DNA of 44,920 bases from Clostridiales bacterium (GCA_019423635.1 JAHZBA010000020.1:1-44920); one strand, 5' to 3'. Numbered from the stretch's first letter, positions 32,731 to 41,544 are shown. Program-made: numbers and translations. Notes: generated by a model from the letters alone, not told the origin.

Positions 32731-33807
32731 TTACAGCACCTTCTTTCTCATGGCAATCATATCGTAAAACGCCTCCAGCCGGGTCATCAGGCCCACGTCG
32801 CTGGTCTGGGCGTCATAGGTCAGATACAGCACGGGGAGCTTGTAGTCCGCGCTGATGTTCTGGAGCACCGGCATCACGTCGATCTCCGGCGTGCAGCTGG
32901 CGGACTTGACATGGATGAGGCCGTCAAAGCCCCGCTCCGCGCACTCCCGGGCCCACCAGATATTGGCGGTGGCCGTGGGGCCCATCTCGTACCGGCAGAG
33001 GTCCTGGATCTTCACGTGCATGTTCTTCTGTCCGCTGTAGCGGAGGAACTGGTTGGTCACATTCATCCACCGGTGGACCTCCACCCGCATGTCCGCCAGC
33101 CGCTGCTCCAGCTCCAGGTTGGAAAAGGCGTCCATGGCCGTGTAGAACTCCCCGGCGATGCCCACCCGCAGGGGGCGGCCGGGCTTGTCCAGGGGAACCG
33201 CCTGCATCGCGCGCCGGGCGGCGCGGTAGCCCGCCTCCACGTCGCCGCGGGTCTGGGCGGTGTACATGGCGGTGAGAAAGTCCTGATAGGCCCGCCGGTA
33301 CTCCCCGCCGGAGGCGTCGAAGCCGCAGTTCTGGTAGTACTCGGCGGTGATCTCATCCAGGTACTCCACCATCCGCACCCCCTCCCGGAACTGGGTGAGG
33401 AACCGGGCGGGGTTGGCCTTGGGGTTGAAGCGGCGGATGATGCGGACATACTCCTTCTTCTTCCCCATGTCGTACTCCGAGAGGTTGATGAACTCAAACT
33501 GGTAGCCCAGGTCCCGCAGGATCTGCTCCAGCAGCTCTCCGTAGTACCCCAGGCGGCAGAGGCCGTGGGTCATGAGGAGGGTGTCCGCCCCGGCCTCCAG
33601 GGCCTCGATCATGCTGCCCAGAAGCGTTTTGAAGGGGGTGCAGACAAAATCGGGGCTGTACTTGGTGCCAAGCTCCATGGTCCGCCTGGTGAGGACGGGG
33701 GGCATGACGTATTTGCACCCCAGAGCCTGCTCCACAATGTAGCGGAATGCGCAGTTATACTCGGCATACCGGGGAAAGGAGACGTTTTTGATCCTCGCTT
33801 CCGCCAT
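32731..33807 (-). CDS. Acyl-CoA dehydratase activase-related protein (COG3581-type)
   Basis: A 358-aa protein of the activase-related family that in many Firmicutes is fused with the activase and DUF2229 into one very long protein. Recognisable parts are PRYAEYNCAFRY, the cysteine motif FVCTPFKTLLG near residue 60 and the late HVKSASCTPEIDVMP. The cysteines suggest an iron-sulfur site related to the 2-hydroxyacyl-CoA dehydratase fold, so it could itself be the partner reduced by the activase. Its reaction is unknown. ATG at 33807 overlaps the upstream stop (TGATG), and the next gene follows one base after its stop, so all three are coupled. Confidence 0.8.
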   Translation of the reverse strand: MAEARIKNVSFPRYAEYNCAFRYIVEQALGCKYVMPPVLTRRTMELGTKYSPDFVCTPFKTLLGSMIEALEAGADTLLMTHGLCRLGYYGELLEQILRDLGYQFEFINLSEYDMGKKKEYVRIIRRFNPKANPARFLTQFREGVRMVEYLDEITAEYYQNCGFDASGGEYRRAYQDFLTAMYTAQTRGDVEAGYRAARRAMQAVPLDKPGRPLRVGIAGEFYTAMDAFSNLELEQRLADMRVEVHRWMNVTNQFLRYSGQKNMHVKIQDLCRYEMGPTATANIWWARECAERGFDGLIHVKSASCTPEIDVMPVLQNISADYKLPVLYLTYDAQTSDVGLMTRLEAFYDMIAMRKKVL

Positions 33808-34730
33808 CACAATGCCCCCTTCTTAAAACGAATAATGTCAATGAAGCTCTCCAGCCGGGTCTCCACGCCGGCTGTGCCGGTCTGGCTGTCCAGCACCAGA
33901 TTCAGCAGCGGCACCTCCCGGACCCGGCGGGTGATGAGCTCGTTGACCATGGCGTCCGGCCCGCAGGGGAAGGCGCTGAGGAGAATGATCCCGTCCACGT
34001 CCCCCCGGTACTGCGCGATGCCGCCCAGAATCTCCCGGCTGATCTCCCATTTGCAGGTGGGAGACAGCTCCCGGCTGCGCTTCAGCGCCCCGTCCCGGTC
34101 CACGAGATCCGCCCGGAGGGGAATCACGCCGGCGCTCTTGAGATAGCCGGTGACGGTTTTTCCGACGTAGGGGTCCTCTATCACATAGCTGTGGCCGGCA
34201 ATCAGGACCTTCAGACCCTCCCGCCGGCACAGCTGCTCCTGCCGCTGCACTCTGGCCTTGAACTGGGCCTGCTCTGCCCGCTTGGCGGTCTTGTAGGCCC
34301 GCCTGGCTTCCTTGGCCGGGACGCCCAGCGTCCGGCCCAGATCCAAAAAGGCATCCGCCTCCTCCGCCCCTGCCAGCACGTCCACATTATAGGAGAGAAA
34401 TGCCTGCCCCGCGTCCCGGAAGACATTCCGGACCAAATCCGGCAGGGCCTCAAAGCGGGTGCACATGTTCCGGTGGCGACCGAAATTGCTGACTCGCGGC
34501 ACCAGGATCTGATCGCATTTGCCCACCAGGGCGGCCACGTGTCCCAGGTAGATCTTCAGCGACAGACACGCCTCGTCAATGGCCAGGGCCGTCCCCTGCT
34601 CCAGAATCTCCCGGTCCGTGGGGCCGCTGACCACCGTCTCCAGCCCCAGCTCCTGAAAAAAGGCGCGCCAGAGTGGTGCATAACGGTAGTACAGCATCCC
34701 CCGGGGAAGTCCAATGGTCATACTCTTCAT
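33807..34730 (-). CDS. DUF2229 (COG3580-type) activase-related protein
   Basis: A 307-aa DUF2229 protein. The opening MTIGLPRGMLYYRYAPLW and the block DEACLSLKIYLGHVAAL (about residues 55-71), then VPRVSNF...MCTRFEALPDLVR, are characteristic. In other genomes this unit is fused to the activase and COG3581 units; here they are three overlapping genes. Conserved cysteines suggest iron-sulfur binding. No function has been proven that I know of. ATG at 34730 is preferred (AGGGGG 8 nt upstream) over GTG at 34736. First gene of the operon, behind a leader with two large hairpins. Confidence 0.8.
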   Translation of the reverse strand: MKSMTIGLPRGMLYYRYAPLWRAFFQELGLETVVSGPTDREILEQGTALAIDEACLSLKIYLGHVAALVGKCDQILVPRVSNFGRHRNMCTRFEALPDLVRNVFRDAGQAFLSYNVDVLAGAEEADAFLDLGRTLGVPAKEARRAYKTAKRAEQAQFKARVQRQEQLCRREGLKVLIAGHSYVIEDPYVGKTVTGYLKSAGVIPLRADLVDRDGALKRSRELSPTCKWEISREILGGIAQYRGDVDGIILLSAFPCGPDAMVNELITRRVREVPLLNLVLDSQTGTAGVETRLESFIDIIRFKKGAL

Positions 34731-34766
34731 CCTCACATCCCCCTTTCGTTGAAGTAAACGCCTGTC

Positions 34767-34887
34767 CCGCGGCCCTCCTTTGGGGAGGGCCGCGGATTTG
34801 CATACAGAGAACTCCGTTTCAGGCCCCGGCCTCCCTTCCGCAGGGCCGGGGAGCCCCTGATTCGGCTATTTTGAAAAGTATACCACA
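34767..34887 (-). promoter_or_regulatory. Promoter and structured leader of the activase operon
   Basis: Extended -10 TGTGGTATACT (34877-34887, minus). The predicted ~140-nt leader contains a bulged stem (34819-34860; TCAGG/CCTGA and CCCCGGC/GCCGGGG) and a perfect 12-bp hairpin CCGCGGCCCTCC/GGAGGGCCGCGG (34767-34795). These could attenuate transcription. Confidence 0.55.
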
Positions 34888-35109
34888 CGGATCTGCAAAA
34901 AACCATCTGCGATTCCGCCAACTCCTGTCCGTCCCGCCGCCCTGAAACTGTCGATCCATGCAGGGAAGCTCCCGCCGCCGTCCCCTGTCCTCTTTCAGAT
35001 TGGATTCAGACTCCCATGGTACAGTGCCCCCATCCGGTTTTTTCTGCCGGAATGATCCATCCCTCATTCCGACGGCAAGGCCAACCCAAAGAAAGGATGT
35101 GATACGCAT
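34888..35109. promoter_or_regulatory. Divergent spacer upstream of the VTC gene
   Basis: Holds the upstream part of the minus-strand activase promoter. A weak TGGTACAGT (about 35018-35026, plus) may be the -10 of the VTC-CotH operon. No gene seen. The VTC ribosome site AAAGAAAGGATG precedes 35110. Confidence 0.35.
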
Positions 35110-35784
35110 ATGGCGCACTACCGCCACGAGTGGAAGCACGAGATCAGCCTGTCCGACCGCATGGCCCTTCGGCAGCGGCTGCAGGCGGTGGCCCGGCCGG
35201 ACACCCACGCCCGGGACGGCCGCTATGTCATCCGCAGCCTATACTTCGACACCCCCGGGGACCGGGCTCTGCGGGAGAAGCTCGACGGCGTGAACCGGCG
35301 GGAGAAATTCCGCCTGCGCTGCTACAACGGGGACCTCTCCCTCATCCGCCTGGAGAAAAAGAGCAAGCAGGGCGGTCTGAGCACCAAGGCCTCCTCTGCC
35401 CTCTCCCCCTGGGAGGTCCGGGCCCTTCTGGAGGGGCGTCTGGACTGGATGCGCGTCAGCGGCCGGCCCCTGGTGCAGGAGCTGTACACCAAAATGCGCA
35501 CGCAGCTTCTGCGGCCCCGAACCCTGGTGGACTACACCCGGGAGCCCTTCGTCTACCCTCCGGGAAATGTCCGGATCACCCTGGACTACGACCTCCGCAC
35601 GGGGCTGAGCTGCACCCGCTTCCTGGACCTGGACTGCCCCACCATTCCGGCGGGCGATGCTCCGGCCATTCTGGAGGTGAAGTGGGACGAATACCTGCCC
35701 GACATCATCCGGGACGCCGTGCAGCTGCCCGCCTGCCGGGCGGCGGCCTTCTCCAAATACGCGGCCTGCCGGATCTATGGCTGA
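35110..35784 (+). CDS. VTC domain polyphosphate polymerase-like protein
   Basis: A 224-aa protein of the VTC (polyphosphate polymerase) domain, a triphosphate-tunnel fold. The tunnel residues are visible: HEWKHEIS at the start (basic K), SLYFDTP, EKFRLRCYN, LEKKSKQ, TLDYDLRTGL and LEVKWDEYLPD near the end (E and K). In eukaryotes VTC4 makes polyphosphate from ATP; bacterial copies are usually found with DUF4956 and CotH kinase genes as here. No membrane segment is present. It is cotranscribed with the next two genes (26-bp and 10-bp gaps). The ATG at 35110 follows AAAGGATG. Confidence 0.9.
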   Translation: MAHYRHEWKHEISLSDRMALRQRLQAVARPDTHARDGRYVIRSLYFDTPGDRALREKLDGVNRREKFRLRCYNGDLSLIRLEKKSKQGGLSTKASSALSPWEVRALLEGRLDWMRVSGRPLVQELYTKMRTQLLRPRTLVDYTREPFVYPPGNVRITLDYDLRTGLSCTRFLDLDCPTIPAGDAPAILEVKWDEYLPDIIRDAVQLPACRAAAFSKYAACRIYG

Positions 35785-35810
35785 AATTGATTGCAAAAGG
35801 AGCAGATTCC

Positions 35811-36482
35811 ATGACTTTTCAAGATATCTTCAAGTCCAGCTTTCTGGACAATGTAACCAGCGTCTCCCTTCTGGACATGGCCCTGGCGCTGGTCCTGGCC
35901 CTGGGCATCGGTCTTTTCATCTTCCTGATCTACCAGAAGACCTATACGGGCGTGATGTACTCCTCCAACTTCGCCATCACTCTGGTGGCCCTCACCATGA
36001 TTACCACCCTGGTGATTCTGGCTGTCACCAGCAACGTGGTGCTGTCCCTTGGCATGGTAGGCGCGCTGTCCATCGTCCGCTTCCGCTCCGCCATCAAGGA
36101 GCCTCTGGACCTCTGCTTTTTATTCTGGTCCATTGGCGCCGGCATCGTGCTGGCCGCCGGACTGATCCCCCTGGCGGTGCTGGGCAGCGGAGCCGTCGGT
36201 GTCACGCTGCTGGTGCTGGTGAACCGCAAGACCCACTGCAACCCCTATATTCTGGTCCTCCAGTGCAGCAGCCAGGACAGTGAATCCCAGGCCAGGGCCT
36301 ATCTGGACCAGCAGACCCGGCGCTGCGCCGTGAAGAGCAAAACCGTGCAGCAGGGGCTGATCGAGCTGAATCTGGACGTCCGGCTGAAGGCGGACGATAC
36401 GGACTTTCTCAACGTCCTGGCCGGGATGGAGGGCGTTCAGAGCGCCGTACTGGTCAGCTACAACGGGGACTACATGGGATAA
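35811..36482 (+). CDS. DUF4956 membrane protein
   Basis: A 223-aa protein with about four hydrophobic helices in the first 150 residues (around 22-42, 52-75, 105-130 and 128-145) and the conserved cytosolic motif LSLGMVGALSIVRFRSAIKEP. A soluble C-terminal domain follows. DUF4956 proteins lie regularly between VTC and CotH genes; the context suggests a membrane component that anchors the polymerase or passes a phosphate polymer. That is inference; no reaction is known. ATG at 35811 follows AAAGGAGC. Confidence 0.87.
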   Translation: MTFQDIFKSSFLDNVTSVSLLDMALALVLALGIGLFIFLIYQKTYTGVMYSSNFAITLVALTMITTLVILAVTSNVVLSLGMVGALSIVRFRSAIKEPLDLCFLFWSIGAGIVLAAGLIPLAVLGSGAVGVTLLVLVNRKTHCNPYILVLQCSSQDSESQARAYLDQQTRRCAVKSKTVQQGLIELNLDVRLKADDTDFLNVLAGMEGVQSAVLVSYNGDYMG

Positions 36483-36492
36483 GGGGCGCGCC

Positions 36493-38274
36493 ATGTCCAC
36501 ACATCGCTATATTGACCGCATCTGTCTGGCCGCCGCCCTGCTCTCCCTGATTTTGATGCTGCTCTTTGTCAACGGAACAGCCCTGGGCCTCCAGTCTGCC
36601 GACCAGACCATGGGCTACGAGGCCCGCCTCTTCGACACCGCCCGGGTTCACACCGTCGATATCGTCATGGAGGACTGGGAGAACTTTCTGGACACCTGCG
36701 AGGACGAGGCCTATGCCGCCTGCTCGGTGGTGATTGACGGCGAGGGCTTTCAAAATGTGGGACTCCGGGCCAAGGGGAACACCTCCCTGCGCACGGTGTC
36801 CTCCATGGGCAGCGACCGCTACAGCTTCAAGATCGAATTCGACCACTATGACAGCGGCAAGACCTATTACGGCCTGGATAAGCTCTGCCTGAACAACCTC
36901 ATTCAGGACAACACCTGCATGAAGGACTATCTCACCTACCGCCTGATGGCCTCCTTCGGGGCGGCGGCTCCTCTGTGCAGCTATGTGTTCATCACCGTCA
37001 ACGGCCAGGATTGGGGCCTTTACCTGGCGGTGGAGGGGGTGGAGGAGAGCTTCCTCCAGCGCAATTACGGCTCCCGCTCCGGTCAGCTCTACAAGCCCGA
37101 CAGCATGAACCTCGGCGGCGGCCGGGGGAACGGCCAGGCTTTCAGCATGGGGGATCTGGACTTCTCCCAGGCCGGCGGCGGCCAGATGCCGGCGCCTCCC
37201 GATTTCACGGAGGCGGAGCCGCCGCAAGGGCGGCCGGACCGTGCAGGGGCCGCAGGACCCGGCGGCGGAATGGGCTCCGAAGATGTGAAACTCCAGTACA
37301 CGGACGACGATCCGGACAGCTACGCCAACCTCTTTGAAAACGCCAAGACAACCCCCTCCGCAGCGGATCAGGCGCGGCTGATCCGAGCTCTGAAGGCCCT
37401 CGGCCAGGGGCAGGTGGAGCAGGCCGTGGACGTGGATGCCGTTCTGCGCTATTTTGTGGTCCACAACTTCGTGGTCAACGGCGACAGCTACACCGGCTCC
37501 ATGGTGCACAACTACTACCTCTATGAGGAGGACGGTCTGCTGTCCATGATTCCCTGGGACTACAATCTGGCCTTCGGCACCTTCCAGGCCCGGGACGCCG
37601 CCTCGGCGGTGAACGACCCCATTGACACGCCCCTCTCCGTCACCGGGGACGGGGACCGGCCCATGGCCGACTGGATCGTCTCCAGCGAGGCCAATACCGC
37701 CCTGTACCACCAGTATTTTGCAGAATTTCTGGAGACGGCGGACCCCGACGCCCTGATCGACGAGGCCTCTGCCCTGATCTCTTCCTACGTAGAGCGAGAC
37801 CCCACCAAATTCTGTACTCTGGAGGAATTCGAGACCGGTGTCCAGACTCTGAAAACCTTCTGCGCTCTGCGAACGGAGAGCGTCTCCGGCCAGCTGGCGG
37901 GGACCATCCCCTCCACGACAGAAGGACAGGCGGCTGACCCCGACGCCCTGGTAGACGCCTCCGGTCTGGTGCTGTCCGACCTTGGCACCATGGACCAAGG
38001 GGGCGGCGGCCCCGGAGACGCCCCCCGCTCCGGCGGGCGCCCGGACGCCTCGTCCCGTGAACCGGACCGCTCCATGGCAGAGCCCTTCGGGGATTCCGGC
38101 GGAGACCGCCCCTCCATGCAGATGGGACCGGCTGCCGCTCACGGTGGGCCGGGCGGTGACGCCTCCGTATCTCCGGACACCTGGCTGCTGGGCGTCTCCG
38201 TTCTCGCGCTGGCAGCGGGGCTGGCGGCGGCGCACCGGTACCGGCGCCGGGGCTCCTGGGCCATACGGAAGTAG
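36493..38274 (+). CDS. CotH-family secreted/membrane kinase
   Basis: A 593-aa CotH kinase-fold protein. An N-terminal hydrophobic anchor (about residues 10-30) and a C-terminal helix (about 560-580) followed by basic residues suggest a membrane-bound protein with an extracytoplasmic kinase domain. Conserved CotH blocks are seen: GLRAKGNTSL, LDKLCLNNLIQDNTCMKDYL, GLYLAVEGVEESFL, and the metal-binding IPWDYNLAFGTF. Low-complexity Gly/Pro/Asp inserts interrupt the domain (about residues 210-270) and precede the C-terminal helix. CotH proteins phosphorylate secreted proteins. Here the VTC partner hints at polyphosphate- or envelope-related modification. ATG at 36493 is 10 bp after the DUF4956 stop. 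Confidence 0.9.
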   Translation: MSTHRYIDRICLAAALLSLILMLLFVNGTALGLQSADQTMGYEARLFDTARVHTVDIVMEDWENFLDTCEDEAYAACSVVIDGEGFQNVGLRAKGNTSLRTVSSMGSDRYSFKIEFDHYDSGKTYYGLDKLCLNNLIQDNTCMKDYLTYRLMASFGAAAPLCSYVFITVNGQDWGLYLAVEGVEESFLQRNYGSRSGQLYKPDSMNLGGGRGNGQAFSMGDLDFSQAGGGQMPAPPDFTEAEPPQGRPDRAGAAGPGGGMGSEDVKLQYTDDDPDSYANLFENAKTTPSAADQARLIRALKALGQGQVEQAVDVDAVLRYFVVHNFVVNGDSYTGSMVHNYYLYEEDGLLSMIPWDYNLAFGTFQARDAASAVNDPIDTPLSVTGDGDRPMADWIVSSEANTALYHQYFAEFLETADPDALIDEASALISSYVERDPTKFCTLEEFETGVQTLKTFCALRTESVSGQLAGTIPSTTEGQAADPDALVDASGLVLSDLGTMDQGGGGPGDAPRSGGRPDASSREPDRSMAEPFGDSGGDRPSMQMGPAAAHGGPGGDASVSPDTWLLGVSVLALAAGLAAAHRYRRRGSWAIRK

Positions 38275-38280
38275 ACGCCT

Positions 38281-38311
38281 GCGGGGCGGCGGATCACCCC
38301 AGCCGCCCCGC
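38281..38311 (+). terminator. 10-bp hairpin after the CotH gene, terminator-like
   Basis: GCGGGGCGGC pairs with GCCGCCCCGC (loop 11 nt), 6 bp after the stop. It lacks a T-run, so termination may be weak or factor-dependent. Confidence 0.5.
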
Positions 38312-38417
38312 GATCAGCCGGGATGCCTGGCTGCTGCGCCGTCCAACCGCCCGGTTCTCTCTGGCGCTTCCTTGACATCATTGGGGAGATGGAACCCCTT
38401 TCTGGCAGAGAAAGCAG

Positions 38418-38446
38418 TTGACAAGTCCTGCGGTCTGTGGTATGAT
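38418..38446 (+). promoter_or_regulatory. Promoter of the tRNA-Ser pair
   Basis: TTGACA (38418-38423), 17 nt, TATGAT (38441-38446) with an extended TGTGG before the -10. It lies 36 nt upstream of the first tRNA. Confidence 0.85.
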
Positions 38447-38482
38447 AACAAAGCTGTGGCGGATATGCCTGCCGCTCTTGAT

Positions 38483-38570
38483 GGAGAGATGTCCGAGCGG
38501 TTGAAGGAACCGGTCTTGAAAACCGGCGAGGCGCAAGTCTCCGTGGGTTCGAATCCCACTCTCTCCGCCA
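38483..38570 (+). tRNA. tRNA-Ser (TGA anticodon)
   Basis: An 88-nt class II tRNA. The acceptor GGAGAGA pairs with TCTCTCC, the anticodon loop CTTGAAA gives TGA (codon UCA), a long variable arm is present, the T-arm has GTTCGAATC, and CCA is encoded. Confidence 0.96.
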
Positions 38571-38593
38571 ATTTCATAAAACACCATCGACCT

Positions 38594-38686
38594 GCGGAAG
38601 TACCCAAGAGGCCGAAGGGGCTCCCCTGCTAAGGGAGTAGGCTGGATAAAACCGGCGCGAGGGTTCAAATCCCTCCTTCCGCGCCA
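38594..38686 (+). tRNA. tRNA-Ser (GCT anticodon)
   Basis: A 93-nt class II tRNA. The acceptor GCGGAAG pairs with CTTCCGC, the anticodon loop CTGCTAA gives GCT (codons AGC/AGU), the variable arm is long, the T-loop is GTTCAAATC, and CCA is encoded. It is 23 nt after the first tRNA and probably in the same transcript. Confidence 0.96.
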
Positions 38687-38716
38687 CAAAAAGACACGCT
38701 GTCGCGTGTCTTTTTG
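38687..38716 (+). terminator. Intrinsic terminator of the tRNA-Ser operon
   Basis: CAAAAAGACACGC pairs perfectly with GCGTGTCTTTTTG (13 bp, TGTC loop), starting at the base after the second CCA. The T-run is within the stem. Confidence 0.88.
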
Positions 38717-38835
38717 TGCGTGGGAACCCACTTTCCGGCCAAAACGACGCAGATTGGAGGACGGTTGGCACACCCATTCCCGGCGAAGTGTTTGAGTCAA
38801 AGGGTGTAACCCCACAGCCCGCCGTCCGTTCCCCG

Positions 38836-39753
38836 TCAGGGCGCCGGAGGGCCGCCATGGTCCTGAAGATACCTGGTCCGGTATTCCAGGGGCGTACAGG
38901 ACATCTCCTTCTTGAAACAGGCAATATAATAGCTGGCGCTCTCAAAACCCACCTGAAAGCTGATCTCGGTGATGCTCAGTCCCGTGCAGTTCAAATATTT
39001 CGTACTCTGTAAAATCCGATATCTGCGCAGGTACTGGATTGGTGACATCTGTTCTGTGCGGCGGAAGACACGACAGCACTCGCTTGGACTGATATGCCCC
39101 GCACAGGCGATGTCCTGGAGTGTGATCTGCTCCATATATTTCATGTGAATGAACTGCTTGAGGAGCTGGATGCGGTGCCGATCCGCAAAAGAGACCGGCG
39201 CGGCCTTTTCCACCTGGCTTTGATGGTGAATCAAAATCAAATGCCAGATCCTATGCAGCTGCATTTTCAGGGCAATTTCATATCCATAGGCCTGTCCGTC
39301 GTTGATCCGGTCCATTTCCAGCAGCGCCGCAAGGATCTCCTGCTGCCACGGCTCTTCCCGCAGAGCGAAGGATGGAATATCCGGATTCTCTAATACAGAG
39401 CGCACGTAGTCCCGATAGATCAGACTGTTCTCCTGGCTCTCAATCAGACTGGGCCTGAAGTTTGTGCAGATATACGTGCTCTCCGGATCATCTGTGCCTG
39501 TGGGCGCATGAAGCACGCCGCTGTTGACAAACAGTCCCTCTCCCTCCTGCAGCGCATATTCCCCTGCCGGTGTCTCAAAGACAGCGCTGCCCCGGATCAT
39601 CACAAGGATCTGGATCTCGTAGTGCCAATGCCGCACCTGAAAGCATCCTTCGTCCTGCACGCGCAGTGTATTCACAGATATGGGGAATTCCTCGGTTCCC
39701 AGCTGTGTCAGCTCCTGCAGGGAGTCATCCACTAAGATCGGCTTAAACTTCAT
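38836..39753 (-). CDS. AraC-family regulator with N-terminal cupin
   Basis: A 305-aa AraC/XylS-type regulator. The first 150 residues form a cupin-like sensor (VRHWHYEIQILVMIRG, YALQEGEGLFVNSGVLH). The last 100 residues hold the double helix-turn-helix (MKYMEQITLQDIACAGHISP, then LSITEISFQVGFESASYYI). It is divergent from the AbgB-like/GltS-like/amidohydrolase operon, the most likely target, with an unknown small-molecule inducer. The ATG at 39753 has CGGAGTG upstream. The gene's end has no visible strong terminator before the tRNA terminator region. Confidence 0.93.
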   Translation of the reverse strand: MKFKPILVDDSLQELTQLGTEEFPISVNTLRVQDEGCFQVRHWHYEIQILVMIRGSAVFETPAGEYALQEGEGLFVNSGVLHAPTGTDDPESTYICTNFRPSLIESQENSLIYRDYVRSVLENPDIPSFALREEPWQQEILAALLEMDRINDGQAYGYEIALKMQLHRIWHLILIHHQSQVEKAAPVSFADRHRIQLLKQFIHMKYMEQITLQDIACAGHISPSECCRVFRRTEQMSPIQYLRRYRILQSTKYLNCTGLSITEISFQVGFESASYYIACFKKEMSCTPLEYRTRYLQDHGGPPAP

Positions 39754-40119
39754 TCGCTCACTCCGTACTGACCGTTTCGCTACAAGCTACAGACAGGGTG
39801 TTCCTTGTTAACAGACTTATCATATCGTGCAATCTCACTTTTTGGCAAGAAGAATTCACAAGAAGATATATTTCTGATGTTTTTCGCTAAATTTTTGTTA
39901 TAGACAGCATCACCTTCCCCGCTCCTCCTCTTGGGAACAACCGAAAAGATCGCGCGCAAAGGCCATACCTGTTCTCATGGCACGGCCTTTGGAAGTCTGA
40001 TAGGATTTTCATATTATTCGTCAAAATATGGCTACCTATTCTTTTGTATATTCTGCTATTTTATAAAGGAACACAGCGCTCCTATGTGTTCAAATTCCAC
40101 AACGGGATGGTCGGGCAGA
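39754..40119. promoter_or_regulatory. Divergent AT-rich spacer between AraC regulator and AbgB-like gene
   Basis: 366 bp, AT-rich, no gene seen. The minus-strand AraC promoter lies at 39819-39848. The plus-strand promoter is not clear. The frame of the AbgB-like gene stays open through this spacer but shows no family similarity before 40120. Confidence 0.5.
39819..39848 (-). promoter_or_regulatory. Promoter of the AraC regulator gene
   Basis: TTGCCA, 18 nt, TATGAT on the minus strand, about 66 nt upstream of the ATG at 39753. Confidence 0.55.
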
Positions 40120-41544
40120 ATGTCAGATATCAATGAAATGAAGCGATATGCGAATCAGTGGATCGTCAAGAACAAACATCTTTATTATTCGGCAGCAGAT
40201 GCAATCTGGGCCAAGCCTGAGCTGGGTCTGGAAGAATTTCATGCCTCTGCGGTATTGACCTCCCTTCTCAAGGAGCATGGCTTCTCGGTAGAGCAAGGGC
40301 AGGGCGGTATTCCTACGGCCTTTGTGGCAACTTATGGTACCGGAGCCCCCTGTATCGGCATCAATGCGGAGTATGACTGCCTGCCCGGCATGTCTCAAAG
40401 ATCAGATGTCCCATATCCCTGCCCCATTCAGGAGGGGGCTCCCGGCCACGGATGCGGCCACAACCTGCTCGGTACCACAGCTGTCCTTGCGGCAACCGCT
40501 CTGCGCTATGCGATGGAGCGGTATCACCTGCCGGGCACCGTCCAGGTCCTGGGCTCCCCCTATGAAGAAGCCAGCCTTGGGAAACCCGTCATGGGACGGG
40601 CCGGAGTCTATCAGAATCTGGATCTGGTGCTGGACTGGCATCCCTGGGACTGCAATCGCGCAGACTATGACCGATGCAACTCCGTTTTCGTGCTGAATGT
40701 CCATTTCCACGGAAGAGCCTGTCACGGCGCCTATCCGTGGGAGGGCCGGAGCGCGCTTGACGCGGGGATGCTTTTTGGCATGGCTCTGGAAATGCTCCGG
40801 GAGCACATTCGCCCCAATGGGCCGGATGCGGCCAACACAATCAATTATACCTTTCAAAGCTGTGGTCCTCTCTTCGCCAACGTGGTTCCGGACACCACAA
40901 CTGTTCAGCTCTATGGGCGCTTCGCGGACATGAAGACCTCTCAAGACGCCTTTTCCCGCGTTCAAGACTGCGCCAAGGGGGCTGCGCTGGCTACGCAGAC
41001 CACAACGGATTTTGAAGTCATCACCTATACGCACAATAAAATCCCCAACCAGACGCTGGCTGAGGTTGTCCACAAAAATCTTGTGCAGTACGGTCCCCCA
41101 TCGTTTACAGAGCAGGAACAGGCCTTTGCAGTGCAGATGCAGGAGCACCTTGGATTAAAGCCCACCGGCCTGAACACCCAAATTCATCCCTGCGGCCCCA
41201 GTGAAACGGTGATCTGTGACACCTCCGAATTCTCCTGGAACGCCCCATACGCCACCTTCTGGCTCACCCTTGCCCCCCAGGGAACAGGCTGGCACAACTG
41301 GATGGTCACGGCCTGCGCCGGCAACAGCATCGGAAAAAAGACCATGGACCGGGCGGCGCAGATCCTGAGCTCCTCCGCCCTTGAGCTCCTCACATCACCA
41401 AAACTCGTTGCCGCAGCACAGGCGGAGTGGCGGGAACGCATGGGGGGAAATGTGTACCGCTCCCTTCTCCCGGAAAATTACCGGGTGCCCCTTGGCATCA
41501 ACCGCGCAGTGATGGAAAAATACTTTGGAGACGCAGATTTCTGA
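40120..41544 (+). CDS. AbgB-like M20 family amidohydrolase
   Basis: A 474-aa M20D-type metallo-amidohydrolase resembling AbgB (p-aminobenzoyl-glutamate hydrolase subunit B). The AbgB-like N-terminus (YYSAADAIWAKPELGLEEF) is followed by the metal motif GHGCGHNLLGT near residue 115, the Glu pair in GSPYEEASLGK, and HGRACHGAYPWEGRSALD. AbgB family enzymes split N-acylated amino acids. No AbgA partner is present, so a homodimer acting on another acyl-amino acid is possible. Start ATG 40120 (MSDINEM) is chosen from similarity; its ribosome site is weak, and ATG 40084 is an alternative. First gene of the three-gene operon. Confidence 0.87.
   Translation: MSDINEMKRYANQWIVKNKHLYYSAADAIWAKPELGLEEFHASAVLTSLLKEHGFSVEQGQGGIPTAFVATYGTGAPCIGINAEYDCLPGMSQRSDVPYPCPIQEGAPGHGCGHNLLGTTAVLAATALRYAMERYHLPGTVQVLGSPYEEASLGKPVMGRAGVYQNLDLVLDWHPWDCNRADYDRCNSVFVLNVHFHGRACHGAYPWEGRSALDAGMLFGMALEMLREHIRPNGPDAANTINYTFQSCGPLFANVVPDTTTVQLYGRFADMKTSQDAFSRVQDCAKGAALATQTTTDFEVITYTHNKIPNQTLAEVVHKNLVQYGPPSFTEQEQAFAVQMQEHLGLKPTGLNTQIHPCGPSETVICDTSEFSWNAPYATFWLTLAPQGTGWHNWMVTACAGNSIGKKTMDRAAQILSSSALELLTSPKLVAAAQAEWRERMGGNVYRSLLPENYRVPLGINRAVMEKYFGDADF

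Noticed and set aside
38594..38716. Phage/element attachment site at the tRNA-Ser 3' end
   Set aside because: No downstream repeat of the tRNA 3' end and no integrase nearby; a normal terminator follows.
38378..38815. Minus-strand open frame across the tRNA-Ser genes (peptide includes GIRTHGDLRLAGF and RDLNPRAGF)
   Set aside because: These phrases are the classic artefact of translating the antisense strand of tRNA-Ser genes; it is not a protein gene.
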